Position numbers and translations under genes: made by a program
Assembly (NCBI GenBank): GCA_964571765.1
Contig: CAZNDH010000009.1
Span: 1-64,000 of the forward strand
From: ZC4RG35 sp964571765
GTDB taxonomy: Bacteria > Actinomycetota > Acidimicrobiia > Spongiisociales > ZC4RG35
Direction: 5' to 3'
DNA: 64,000 nt
Shown: piece by piece, positions 8,006 through 16,725 of the stretch
Layout of the letters: every line of letters begins with the position of its first letter
How positions within the stretch are numbered: the first letter of the stretch is position 1
Notes under the pieces: model-generated
What the model was told of the DNA's origin: nothing
Seen by the model: only the letters and a program-made list of their open reading frames with translations
Databases searched by the model: none

Positions 8006-9219
8006 TCTTCCTCTTCGATCAAGATCGAGTGCCCGAGCCGGGACACCTTCGCCTGCAAGTAGCCCCGGTTCTCCTCGTTTGCCTCGACGCTGATCGGGAT
8101 CTGCTCCAGGATCGAGAGGCCGTACCCTTCGATGCCGGCCCGTTTCGTGGGATTGTTGGTCATCAACCTCATCGACCGCACCCCGAGGTCGTAGAGGATC
8201 TGGGCCCCCACCCCGTAATCTCGGGAGTCGACGGGAAGACCCAGGCTGACGTTGGCGTCGACGGTGTCCACCCCCTCGTCGTCCTGGAGCCGGTAGGCGG
8301 CCAGCTTGTGGAGAAGGCCGATCCCTCGGCCTTCGTGCCCTCGAATGTAGAGGATCACTCCCCTGCCCTCGGCGGCGACCCGGGCCAGGGCTCGGTCGAG
8401 CTGCTCGCCGCAGTCGCATCTCAGGCTGCCGAACACGTCGCCGGTGAGACATTCGGAGTGCACTCTGGTGAGGACTGCTTCGCCGTCTCCCAGTTCCCCC
8501 ATGATCAGGGCGACGTGCTGGCGGTCGTCGACCAGTGAGCGGAAACCGACGGCCTTGAAGCTGCCAAACCTGGTGGGCACCCGGGCCTCGACCACCCGTT
8601 CCACCAGCTTCTCCTGACGTCGTCGGTGGGCGATCAGATCGGCGATGGTGCCGATGAGCAGGTCGTGCTCCTTGGCGAACCGCTCCAACTCGGGGAGACG
8701 GGCCACAGTGCCGTCGTCATTCATCACCTCGGCGAGGACCCCGGCGGGGTACATGTCGGCGAGGACGGCCAGGTCGACAGCAGCCTCGGTGTGACCCGTC
8801 CTCTTGAGGACACCGCCCGACTCGTAGCGCAGGGGGTACATGTGTCCCGGTCGGGCTAGATCCTGAGGCCTGCTAGCCGGGTCGAGCACCGCCTCGATGG
8901 TGCGGCAACGGTCGGCGGCGCTGATCCCCGTGGTGGTGCCGTCGGCGGCGTCGATGGAGATGGTGAAGGCGGTCCGGCGAACGTCGGTGTTCTTGGCCAC
9001 CATCATCGGGACTTCCAGCTCGTCGAGTCGTTCCCCGATGATGGGAAGGCAGATGATCCCGCTGGTATGGCGAAGCATGAACCCCAGCTTTTCCGGGGTG
9101 GCAGCCTCGGCGGCGAGGATCAAATCCCCCTCGTTCTCGCGGTCCTCGTCATCGACCATGATCACCATCTCCCCCCGACCTACGGCAGCGATGATCTCCT
9201 CGATGGGAGCGAAGCTCAC
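8002..9219 (-). CDS. ribBA: Bifunctional DHBP synthase / GTP cyclohydrolase II
   Basis: Supplies both riboflavin precursors. Residues 1-205 are RibB (3,4-dihydroxy-2-butanone-4-phosphate synthase) with DDEDRENEGDL and RTGHTEAAVDLA. Residues 206-405 are RibA (GTP cyclohydrolase II) with the zinc cysteines in SECLTGDVFGSLRCDCGEQL and the RGHEGRGIGL signature. 405 aa, both halves intact. The GTG start at 9219 overlaps the ribE stop (GTGA), and the stop overlaps the ribH start, so the three genes form a coupled unit. Confidence 0.97.
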   Translation of the reverse strand: MSFAPIEEIIAAVGRGEMVIMVDDEDRENEGDLILAAEAATPEKLGFMLRHTSGIICLPIIGERLDELEVPMMVAKNTDVRRTAFTISIDAADGTTTGISAADRCRTIEAVLDPASRPQDLARPGHMYPLRYESGGVLKRTGHTEAAVDLAVLADMYPAGVLAEVMNDDGTVARLPELERFAKEHDLLIGTIADLIAHRRRQEKLVERVVEARVPTRFGSFKAVGFRSLVDDRQHVALIMGELGDGEAVLTRVHSECLTGDVFGSLRCDCGEQLDRALARVAAEGRGVILYIRGHEGRGIGLLHKLAAYRLQDDEGVDTVDANVSLGLPVDSRDYGVGAQILYDLGVRSMRLMTNNPTKRAGIEGYGLSILEQIPISVEANEENRGYLQAKVSRLGHSILIEEEE

Positions 9220-9800
9220 GTCACCACCTCGACGATCCGCTCGACGTACTTGGCGAGGACGTCGGTTTCCAGGTTGACCACGTCCCCGCCGGCCAGGTGC
9301 CCCAGTGTGGTCATCTCGAGGGTATGGGGTATCAAGGCCAGAGTGAATCGGTCCTCCCCGACCGCGGCGACGGTGAGGCTGACCCCGTCGACGGTGATCG
9401 AGCCCTTCTCCACGATATGGCGCATCAGCCTTTCCGGGGCGGAGATGGCGAGGGTGACCCCCTGTTCCCCTCGCTCGAGGGTGAGCACCGAACCGGTCCC
9501 GTCGACGTGACCCTGGACGAAGTGGCCGTCGAACCGGCCGTCGGCGGGCATGGCCCGCTCCAGGTTGACCTCGTCCCCAATCCCGAGGGCGCCCAGGTTG
9601 CTCCGGGTCAAGGTCTCGGCGACCACATCGAAGCGGGCACCCCGCTCAGTGGTCTCCACCACAGTCAGACATACCCCGTTGACCGCCACCGAGCTCCCGG
9701 TAGGGGCATCGAGGAGCAGGGATGCCGAGATCTCCAGCGGTGAGCCGCCGTCTCCGATCGCAGCAACCTTTCCTCTCTCTTCGATGATTCCGGTGAACAT
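9216..9800 (-). CDS. ribE: Riboflavin synthase alpha chain
   Basis: Dismutates two lumazines to riboflavin plus pyrimidine; functions as a homotrimer. 194 aa with the internal duplication typical of the family: two lumazine-binding barrels (about 1-97 and 98-194). The first begins MFTGIIEERGKV and contains VNGVCLTVV, and the second contains VDGVSLTVAAV. It lies 9 bp after ribD and overlaps ribBA by 4 nt. Confidence 0.96.
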   Translation of the reverse strand: MFTGIIEERGKVAAIGDGGSPLEISASLLLDAPTGSSVAVNGVCLTVVETTERGARFDVVAETLTRSNLGALGIGDEVNLERAMPADGRFDGHFVQGHVDGTGSVLTLERGEQGVTLAISAPERLMRHIVEKGSITVDGVSLTVAAVGEDRFTLALIPHTLEMTTLGHLAGGDVVNLETDVLAKYVERIVEVVT

Positions 9801-9809
9801 ATGCTGCCT

Positions 9810-10856
9810 CTAACGCTCGAAATCGATCCGGACGTCACCACCAAGGCTACGCACCCCGGTGATCGACACAACTTCGGCCCGATCGATCGATGAGAACACC
9901 CCGCCGAGCGGGGCTGTTCCCATCCCCCCGCCTACCTTGGCTCCCAAGTAGAGGACGCCGCGGTGGATGACACCCGCACGCCACCACTCCCCCGATAGCC
10001 GGGGCCCTGCCTCGAGGAGCAGGTCGAGGTGCCCGAGGTCGGCCAGGGCCCGCGCCACTGCCACTGGCTCGGGACGACCCCCTCTACCTTCGACCACGAC
10101 CAGCGATCCCGACGGGATCGGGCGCTCGAAATTCGATATCACCACGGGGTTCCTCTCCCACAGTCGGGCCTCAGCAGGCAAGGGGGAGGCGCCGGCCACC
10201 ACTACCGGTACCGGCTGGTGGTGATGGGCCTCCTCGAGTCGGACGGTGAGAAGCGGATCGTCGGCCTCGAGGGTCCCCGCGCCGATGACCACCGCATCAG
10301 CCCGGGCCCGGAGGAGGTGGGCGTCCCTCCTCGCCTCCGTCGAGGTGATCCATTGTGAGGAGCCGTCGGCGGCCGCCACCGACCCGTCGAGGGTCACAGC
10401 GCACTTCCAGGTGACTCGAGGGAGCCCGGAGCGGCGGTGGTGGAAATAGGCCGGGTCCAGCGCCTCGGCTTCCTCGGAGAGAACTCCGATGACCACCTCG
10501 ACGCCGGAGTCCCGAAGTCGGGCGATGCCTCGGCCCGAGGTGCGGGGATCGGGATCCTCGGTGGCGACGACGACTCGTGCCACTCCGGCGGTGAGTAGAG
10601 CGTCGACACAGGGGGGGGTCCGGCCATGATGGTCGCACGGCTCCAGGGTGACGTACATCGTCGCTCCCCCGGCTCGCCCGCCGGCCTGGCTGAGAGCGAT
10701 CGCCTCGGCGTGCGCCTCCCCCGGACCGTGGTGGGCTCCCTCCCCGATGACATGCCCCTCACGGTCGACCAGGACCGCCCCGACCCGCGGGTTGGGGTGG
10801 GTGTGGTGGTCTCGGGCCAACTCGACGGCGCGCCCCATGTGGCGCCGGTCGGCCAC
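9810..10856 (-). CDS. ribD: Bifunctional pyrimidine deaminase/reductase of riboflavin synthesis
   Basis: 348 aa. The N-terminal cytidine-deaminase-like domain (1-145) has the zinc ligands in GEAHAEAIAL and LEPCDHHGRTPPC. The C-terminal reductase domain (about 146-348) has TWKCAVTLDGSVAAADG and an NADPH-binding region. It performs steps 2 and 3 of the pathway. The GTG start at 10856 comes one base after the response-regulator stop, so the regulator gene is transcribed with it. Confidence 0.96.
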   Translation of the reverse strand: MADRRHMGRAVELARDHHTHPNPRVGAVLVDREGHVIGEGAHHGPGEAHAEAIALSQAGGRAGGATMYVTLEPCDHHGRTPPCVDALLTAGVARVVVATEDPDPRTSGRGIARLRDSGVEVVIGVLSEEAEALDPAYFHHRRSGLPRVTWKCAVTLDGSVAAADGSSQWITSTEARRDAHLLRARADAVVIGAGTLEADDPLLTVRLEEAHHHQPVPVVVAGASPLPAEARLWERNPVVISNFERPIPSGSLVVVEGRGGRPEPVAVARALADLGHLDLLLEAGPRLSGEWWRAGVIHRGVLYLGAKVGGGMGTAPLGGVFSSIDRAEVVSITGVRSLGGDVRIDFER

Positions 10857-10857
10857 T

Positions 10858-11787
10858 TCAGCTGGTGCGACGATCGATGCGATAGGTGGAGCCGGGCTGT
10901 TTCTTGGCGAATTCCTTCATCTCCACCGCAATCGCCGACGCCTCCCACTGGGTGCCGATTTCTCGGACGTCGGTGGACGCTACACCGAGCGAGAGCGAGA
11001 CGACGGGGAAGGCGTAGCGTTCGCCGCGACGGTCGATCACTTCGATGTAGCCGCGAAGGGCGTCGGCAGTGTCGTAGAGGTCGAGGATCCCGTCATCGAA
11101 CCTCTCTATGACCTCCTTGCAGAAGGATTCGGCGATCTCCGGCGGGGTGATCGCCACGAAGTCGTCCCCACCGATGTGGCCGATGAAGGAGCCACCGATG
11201 TCCAGCGCCTGAGCGGCTTCGGTGAAGCAGCTGGCACAGAACCGGATCACCTCATCACCCCGCATGAACCCGTAGTGGTCGTTGAACGCTTTGAAGTTGT
11301 CCAGATCACCGTGGACCAGTGCGAAGTTCTTACGGTCACGGATGCAGGCCTCGATTTCGGCGGTGATCTTGAAGTTTCCGGGAAGTCCGGTGAGTGGGGA
11401 GAGGTCGCGCGCCGCTTGGGTCCTGCGGAGAACGGCACGTACCCGGGCGGCCAGCTCTGTGATGTCGAAAGGCTTGGTGATGTAGTCGTCGGCGCCCAAC
11501 TCGAGTCCGCGCACCCGATCCTCGGGCAGTCCCCGGGCGGTGAGCAGGATGATGGGGATGTTGGCGGTGGCCGCCTGGCTGCGCAGGCGGTGGAGGGCGG
11601 TGAGCCCATCCATTCGAGGCATCATGATGTCGAGGACGATGGCGTTGGGCGGATGCGAGGTCGCCTTCTGGAGGGCGTCCTCACCATCGACGGCGGTATC
11701 CACTTCGAAACCGTCCAGTTCGAAGTTGATCTTGACCACCGTGAGAATGTCCGGATCGTCGTCAGCGACGAGGACACGTTCACTCAT
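10858..11787 (-). CDS. Response regulator with divergent GGDEF-type output domain
   Basis: 309 aa. The receiver domain (1-122) is intact: acidic pocket D9-D11, phosphoacceptor D53 in VLDIMMP, T83 and K105. The output domain (about 128-300) is a diguanylate-cyclase fold with LSPLTGLPGN and HGDLDNFKAFND. Its signature reads GGDDF (206-210) rather than GGDEF, so cyclase activity is uncertain. The ATG at 11787 (8-nt overlap with rpe) is preferred to the TTG at 11796 because GAGAAGGG lies at a workable distance. No partner kinase is in the window. It sits between rpe and ribD, which is unusual for a two-component gene. Confidence 0.88.
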   Translation of the reverse strand: MSERVLVADDDPDILTVVKINFELDGFEVDTAVDGEDALQKATSHPPNAIVLDIMMPRMDGLTALHRLRSQAATANIPIILLTARGLPEDRVRGLELGADDYITKPFDITELAARVRAVLRRTQAARDLSPLTGLPGNFKITAEIEACIRDRKNFALVHGDLDNFKAFNDHYGFMRGDEVIRFCASCFTEAAQALDIGGSFIGHIGGDDFVAITPPEIAESFCKEVIERFDDGILDLYDTADALRGYIEVIDRRGERYAFPVVSLSLGVASTDVREIGTQWEASAIAVEMKEFAKKQPGSTYRIDRRTS

Positions 11788-12448
11788 TCGATTCAATCGC
11801 CCTTCTCATATCGGCCATCGCTCGTGGAGGGTCTTCGGCGCCGAAGACGGCCGAACCGGCCACCACCACAGTCGCCCCTGCGTCTACGACCAGGCGCACG
11901 TTGTCGGCAGTGACGCCTCCATCCACTTGAATATCGGCCGACAATCCCCGCTCCTCAACCCATTCTCTGGCTGATTCCACCTTGGGGAGGGCCGATTCGA
12001 TCATGCTCTGCCCGCCGAACCCGGGCTCTACGGTCATCACCAATACCACATCGCACATCTCGAGGAAGGGGGCCACCCCTTCGAATGGGGTATCCGGGTT
12101 GATCACCAGCCCGAAGTCCAGGCCCACGTCCCGGGCTCGCGCCGCCGCTCCCGTTGGGTCGGGTACCGCCTCGATGTGCATCGTCACCTGGTCCACACCC
12201 GCCTCGGCGAGCTCGGCCAAGTAGTCCGCGGGGTTGGTGGTCATCACATGGCAATCGAAGTAGAGATTGCTGACCTGGCGGATACTGGTGATCACCGGGA
12301 TGCCGAAGGAGATGTTGGGTACGAAGTGACCGTCCATGACGTCGAGGTGAAGCCAGTCGGCGTGCCCTTCGATCAGGCTGATCTGCTGGTGGAGGCGGGC
12401 GAAGTCGGCGGCCAGCAGCGAGGGTGCCAGCTTGATGCCGCCATGCAT
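11780..12448 (-). CDS. rpe: Ribulose-phosphate 3-epimerase
   Basis: TIM-barrel epimerase interconverting ribulose-5-P and xylulose-5-P in the pentose phosphate pathway, and supplying the ribulose-5-P used by RibB. 222 aa from the ATG at 12448 (MHGGIKLAPSLLAADF). Motifs: WLHLDVMDGHFVPN (catalytic Asp), VEPGFGGQ, and the second Asp in QVDGGVT. An alternative ATG at 12469 overlaps the fmt stop as ATGA, the common junction in this chromosome, and would add seven residues; the choice is open. Confidence 0.95.
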   Translation of the reverse strand: MHGGIKLAPSLLAADFARLHQQISLIEGHADWLHLDVMDGHFVPNISFGIPVITSIRQVSNLYFDCHVMTTNPADYLAELAEAGVDQVTMHIEAVPDPTGAAARARDVGLDFGLVINPDTPFEGVAPFLEMCDVVLVMTVEPGFGGQSMIESALPKVESAREWVEERGLSADIQVDGGVTADNVRLVVDAGATVVVAGSAVFGAEDPPRAMADMRRAIESNE

Positions 12449-12465
12449 CCGCCGATTGTATGACC

Positions 12466-13380
12466 TCATCCCACGGTCCCGCCGGGGCGGTGACGGCCTC
12501 TCACCCAGTCCTCCCCGGGCTGGGGCCGTCTTCCCGGCGACTGCACCAGGGTCAACGCAACCGCCCGATCCCCGACGGTGACGACCGGGAGTCCCTCTCT
12601 GGCCTCCCACCGACCCGGAGGCGGCGGTGCTCCCGCGGTGAGACGAGCAGCGAGGACCTTGTGCGGCTCATCGTCGATGAGAAGGATCGCTCCTGGTGTC
12701 GGTGACAGCCCCCGGACCCGACCCAGGAAGATCTCCGGATCGGCATCGCCGGCCAGGGAGCGGTCCTCGGCAGAGATCTTGGCGGCGTAGGTCAGGCCTT
12801 CGTCGGACTGGTCCACGCTGACGAGCTCCCCACTCAGGTAGTCGGGGAGCGCCCGGGCCAGCAGACGGGCTCCGATGACGGCGAGCCGGTGGGTGAGGGT
12901 GCCGGCGTTATCTGCGGGGTGGATGTCCACCGCCTGGGCGGTCAGCACCGGACCGGTGTCGAGCCCCTCGTCGAGGCGAATGATGGTGACTCCTGTCATG
13001 GTGTCGCCGGCCATGAGAGCTCGGGCCACCGGCGCCGCGCCCCGCCAGCGGGGAAGGAGTGAGAAGTGCACATTGAGGAACCCCATCCCGGGCCCCACCA
13101 GGACCTCGGGGGGGATCAGGCTCCCGTAGGCCACTACCACCCCGACTTCGAACTCTCGCCGGGAGACGACCTCGATCAGCTCGGAGCGGGTCGCCGGTTG
13201 GGCCACCTCGATACCCAGGATGTCGGCGCGCTGTCTGACCGGGGGTGGCTGCGGGGTACCCGACCTGCCGCGTGGGCGGTCGGGTCGCGTGACGACCAGC
13301 TCCACGTTGTGATCGGCGACCAGGGCGTCGAGAGTGGGCACCGCCTCCTCGGGAGTGCCCATGAACACAACGCCGGTCAT
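12466..13380 (-). CDS. fmt: Methionyl-tRNA formyltransferase
   Basis: Formylates initiator Met-tRNA using 10-formyl-tetrahydrofolate. 304 aa. The N-terminal catalytic domain has FMGTPEEAVP, NVHFSLLPRWRGAAPV (the catalytic Asn-His pair and the SLLP loop) and a conserved Asp in RLDEGLDTGPV. A C-terminal OB-like domain starts around residue 205. Its ATG overlaps the def stop (ATGA). The sun/rsmB gene that often follows fmt in Actinobacteria is absent here; rpe comes next. Confidence 0.96.
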   Translation of the reverse strand: MTGVVFMGTPEEAVPTLDALVADHNVELVVTRPDRPRGRSGTPQPPPVRQRADILGIEVAQPATRSELIEVVSRREFEVGVVVAYGSLIPPEVLVGPGMGFLNVHFSLLPRWRGAAPVARALMAGDTMTGVTIIRLDEGLDTGPVLTAQAVDIHPADNAGTLTHRLAVIGARLLARALPDYLSGELVSVDQSDEGLTYAAKISAEDRSLAGDADPEIFLGRVRGLSPTPGAILLIDDEPHKVLAARLTAGAPPPPGRWEAREGLPVVTVGDRAVALTLVQSPGRRPQPGEDWVRGRHRPGGTVG

Positions 13381-13877
13381 CTCAGACCCAGGTTCTCGTC
13401 CCTGAGCTCTTGGAGTGCCTTCTTCCTCACCCTCTTGGGAAGGTGATCGAGGAGGAGACCTCCTTCGAGGTGGCCCACCTCATGTTGGAGAACCCGGCCA
13501 ATCAGGCCCTCACCCGAATACTCCACGGCGTTCCCCTCGAGATCGAGGGCAATCACCCTGGCGAAGGCGGGCCGGGTGATCTCCCAGTACCGGTGGGGCA
13601 CCGAGAGGCAGCCTTCCTCGTAGTCGAAACTCCCGTTGGTCTCAATGATCTCGGGGTTGATCATCACTCGGGCACCCAGATCGTCGTGGGCGTCGAAGAC
13701 CGCTATTCGCCGTGACACCCCGACCTGGTTGGCGGCCAACCCCACCCCGGGTGCGTCGTACATGGTTTCGATCATGTCCTTGACCAGCACACGGACCGTA
13801 TCGTCGATCTCATCGACCGGCTTGGTCTTCATCCTGAGTACAGGGTCACCAAAGGTGCGTATAGGGAGGACGGCCAT
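13377..13877 (-). CDS. def: Peptide deformylase
   Basis: Metallohydrolase that removes the N-formyl group from nascent proteins. 166 aa. All three motifs are present: GVGLAANQVG, EGCLSVP (metal Cys) and QHEVGHLEG (HExxH). The aspartate that usually follows HE(V/I) is Gly here, outside the metal ligands. It is paired with fmt, the enzyme that adds the formyl group. Its upstream region holds an inverted repeat at 13889-13917. Confidence 0.96.
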   Translation of the reverse strand: MAVLPIRTFGDPVLRMKTKPVDEIDDTVRVLVKDMIETMYDAPGVGLAANQVGVSRRIAVFDAHDDLGARVMINPEIIETNGSFDYEEGCLSVPHRYWEITRPAFARVIALDLEGNAVEYSGEGLIGRVLQHEVGHLEGGLLLDHLPKRVRKKALQELRDENLGLR

Positions 13878-13888
13878 GGGGCGCCAGA

Positions 13889-13917
13889 GAGTACCTCGAA
13901 CCTTCTACGTGGTACTC
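13889..13917. repeat. Inverted repeat upstream of def
   Basis: GAGTACC (13889-13895) and GGTACTC (13911-13917) are perfect 7-bp arms separated by 15 nt. They lie in the 79-bp gap between priA and def, 11 bp before the def start. It could be an operator half-site pair or an mRNA hairpin; there is no U-run on either side that would make it a terminator. Confidence 0.4.
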
Positions 13918-13956
13918 GACCGCGAAACACCGATCATTGACCCTGCCCATGGCCGG

Positions 13957-15555
13957 TCAGAGATCTATTGGATCGGCATCGATGCGCACGGTGGCGCCCC
14001 GGTCACGCCATCTGGCGGCCAAGGTCCTGAGTCGGCTCCTGACCCTGGCCAGGTCGCCGGCGAGGAGCCAGCGCCGACCCGACTCGACGGGCATCGGCCC
14101 GTACAGGTCCACTGGCCCCAGGTCCTCCAGGTCCGCCTCGAGACCGTGGGGCGGGTCCCCTCTCACCTCTATGGCGATCATCTCGCGGGCCGGAGGCATT
14201 GCCCCACGCGCCCTCTCTATGAGGACCCGCTCCAGATAGGGGACCGGGTCGCCTCGTCGCAGGGTGCGGGCCAGATCTGACCCGGGCTCCCTGGTCTGCA
14301 CCATCATCCTCCGTCCCCTGCCGGGTCGGAGTACGTTGCCCAGGCGGGCCAGCTGGCGTAGGGCTTCCTCCGTCCCCCGATACCCGCCTGAGGCCGCCAT
14401 GAAGTCGATGTCGACCGCCACGGTGAGGCTCACCGGGTCGAGCCCGGCGAGGTCTCTCTCACTGCCTACGGTGACCGGCGCCGGCCCGGGATGTGGTGAT
14501 GCCGTCCCGCCTCCCAGTCGGGCGTTGACCTCGTCGACCACGGCAGGGGTGATCTTCTGTCCGGCGAGGACGAAGGCGCGCTCGCCTCCCTCCAGGGCGA
14601 CCGACCGCAGCGCGACGGTCACCGTCTCGGAGACGAAGCCGCCCCCGGGTCTCTCGGTGGAGCGGTCGACCACCTCCACCAGGCCCCACGCCCTCCGTCC
14701 CACAGGCACCGTGCCTGCGCCGGCAGCGAGGAGCTCGACACTGGGGGTAGGCCCGAAAAAGACCGCGTTGAAACCCTCAACCCGCGATCGGGTTCGAATC
14801 ATCTCCCTGACATGGATGGTGGGTGTCTGACGGTCCTTCATCGCCCTCCGGCCCTCCTCGAGGACCACGACCAGGGTCAGCTCCTTGACCTGCCACATGG
14901 CCACCCTCGGGGTACCCACGACCAGGAGACCGGCGCCCTGGGCACGTTCCCACGCTCTGGTGACGGCAGCGGCATCGTCGTGAGGCACGGTGACCACCCG
15001 CTCCGGAAACTGTGGGCCGGCGCGATGGGAGATCTCGGCCACCTCGGCTCCGGTGGCGGCGACCACCATCACGCTCCCGCCCGAGACCAACACCGGGGTC
15101 AGCGAGTCGAGCCACTCCAAGCCTTGCCAGCGGCCCACCATCGCCTGGGGTGGGAACCTCCTGCCTTCCGCCGACGATTGGGCTACCGCGGCCAGGGGAT
15201 GAGGTCTCACCGTCACCGTGGGCCGACTACTTGGAGCGCCCGGGGGCTCACCGGGAAGGTTGGGCGGGGTGGCTTTGGCGAGCACCACCGAGACCGGGGC
15301 GACGTAATGGCCTGCCGCCCAGTTCAGGCTCCGAGCCAGATCGGGGCCGAAGACAGGGGCCGCACCGGAGAGGGCGGTCACGTCCTTGAGACGCCCCGGG
15401 GGCCGTTCCCCGATCTCGACCACCCAGCCTCTCACCCGGCGACCGGAAAGGGGCACCCTGACGATCGACCCCACCTGGAGGATTCCAGCGAGACCGGGAG
15501 GGATCGAGTACCAAAAGCCCTGGTCCACGGCAAAGGTGGGAACGCTGGGGACCAC
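13957..15555 (-). CDS. priA: PriA-like replication restart protein, helicase-degenerate
   Basis: Primosome protein family, 532 aa (E. coli PriA is 732). The N-terminal DNA-binding domain is recognisable (FWYSIPPGLAGILQVGSIVRVPLSGRRVRGWVV). No Walker A GxGKT is present. The DEAH region reads VVVLEEGRRAMKDRQTPTIHVREM, and the protein contains no cysteine at all, so the zinc-binding CxxC pairs are gone. This matches the actinobacterial PriA class, thought to be helicase-inactive but able to organise restart. GTG start at 15555, 17 bp after metK. Confidence 0.88.
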   Translation of the reverse strand: MVPSVPTFAVDQGFWYSIPPGLAGILQVGSIVRVPLSGRRVRGWVVEIGERPPGRLKDVTALSGAAPVFGPDLARSLNWAAGHYVAPVSVVLAKATPPNLPGEPPGAPSSRPTVTVRPHPLAAVAQSSAEGRRFPPQAMVGRWQGLEWLDSLTPVLVSGGSVMVVAATGAEVAEISHRAGPQFPERVVTVPHDDAAAVTRAWERAQGAGLLVVGTPRVAMWQVKELTLVVVLEEGRRAMKDRQTPTIHVREMIRTRSRVEGFNAVFFGPTPSVELLAAGAGTVPVGRRAWGLVEVVDRSTERPGGGFVSETVTVALRSVALEGGERAFVLAGQKITPAVVDEVNARLGGGTASPHPGPAPVTVGSERDLAGLDPVSLTVAVDIDFMAASGGYRGTEEALRQLARLGNVLRPGRGRRMMVQTREPGSDLARTLRRGDPVPYLERVLIERARGAMPPAREMIAIEVRGDPPHGLEADLEDLGPVDLYGPMPVESGRRWLLAGDLARVRSRLRTLAARWRDRGATVRIDADPIDL

Positions 15556-15572
15556 CCGGGCCGCGGGGGCTG

Positions 15573-16712
15573 TCAGAGGCCGGTCGCCGACCGTATCGCA
15601 TCCACCCGGTCGAGTTGCTCCCAGACGAACTCGGGACGGCCAAAGTGGCCATAGGCGGCGGTGGGGGCGAATACCGGCCTGCGCAACTGGAGCCGATCGA
15701 TGATGCCCAACGGGGTGAAGTCGAAGATGTCCTTGTCGGCCAAGACCCGCTCGATGGCATCGGAGGAGACACGCTCGGTGCCGAAGGCGTCGACATGGAT
15801 CGAGAAGGGGTCAGCGACGCCGATGGCGTAGGCGAGCTGGATCTCCAGCTTGTCCGCCACACCGGCGGCCACCATGTTCTTGGCGGCGTGGCGGGCGGCA
15901 TAGGCCGCCGATCGGTCGACCTTGGTCGAGTCCTTTCCCGAGAAGGCCCCACCCCCGTGACGTGCGTATCCGCCATAGGTGTCAACGATGATCTTGCGTC
16001 CGGTGAGCCCGGTGTCGGCTACCGGCCCGCCCACCTCGAAGTTCCCGGTCGGGTTGAAGAAGAACTCGAATCCGTCGGAACGCATCTCCTCGGGGATCAC
16101 CTCGTTGACCACCACCTCGAGCACGTCCTCCCTCATGTCGTCCTGATCCATTCCCGGCCCATGGTGGGTCGACACCAGGACCCGGTTGACGGCGACGGGC
16201 ACCCCCCGCGCGTAGCGCACCATGACCTGAGTCTTGCCATCAGGGCGGAGGTAGGCGAGCTTCCCGGTCCGCCGTACCTCGGCCAGCCGCTCAGCGAGCC
16301 GGTGAGCGAGGAAGATCGGCATAGGCATCAGCTCCTCGGTTTCGCCGACGGCGAAGCCGAACATCATTCCCTGGTCTCCGGCGCCCTTGTTGTCGACACC
16401 GGCGGAGATGTCGGGGCTCTGGGGATCGATGTGATCGAGCACCGTGATCCCGTCCGCAGAGAACCGCTCGTCGAACCCGTCGTATCCGATGCGGCGGACC
16501 GTCTCCCTTACGATCTGCTCGATGCCGACGTGGCCGGTGAGGGTGATCTCGCCGGCGACCACTGCAAGGTCGGTGGTGACCATCACCTCACACGCCACCC
16601 GAGCGAACTCGTCCACCTCGAGTGCCGCGTCGAGGACCGAGTCGGAGATGGCGTCAGCAACCTTGTCGGGATGGCCTTCGGTGACCGACTCGGAGGTGAA
16701 GAACGACCTCAT
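15573..16712 (-). CDS. metK: S-adenosylmethionine synthase
   Basis: Makes SAM from methionine and ATP. 379 aa, with the three-domain MAT fold. N-terminal SESVTEGHPDKVADAISD (ATP and metal residues), GAGDQGMMFGFA hexapeptide motif, and C-terminal GGGAFSGKDSTKVDRSAAY (P-loop-like). It starts 13 bp after coaBC and is a steady member of the gmk-rpoZ-coaBC-metK-priA block. No SAM riboswitch can fit in that gap. Confidence 0.97.
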   Translation of the reverse strand: MRSFFTSESVTEGHPDKVADAISDSVLDAALEVDEFARVACEVMVTTDLAVVAGEITLTGHVGIEQIVRETVRRIGYDGFDERFSADGITVLDHIDPQSPDISAGVDNKGAGDQGMMFGFAVGETEELMPMPIFLAHRLAERLAEVRRTGKLAYLRPDGKTQVMVRYARGVPVAVNRVLVSTHHGPGMDQDDMREDVLEVVVNEVIPEEMRSDGFEFFFNPTGNFEVGGPVADTGLTGRKIIVDTYGGYARHGGGAFSGKDSTKVDRSAAYAARHAAKNMVAAGVADKLEIQLAYAIGVADPFSIHVDAFGTERVSSDAIERVLADKDIFDFTPLGIIDRLQLRRPVFAPTAAYGHFGRPEFVWEQLDRVDAIRSATGL

Positions 16713-16725
16713 GGACCGGGGGAGG

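Noticed and set aside
13957..15555. PriA without helicase motifs or cysteines as a novelty
   Set aside because: Known trait of actinobacterial PriA, so recorded in the annotation only.
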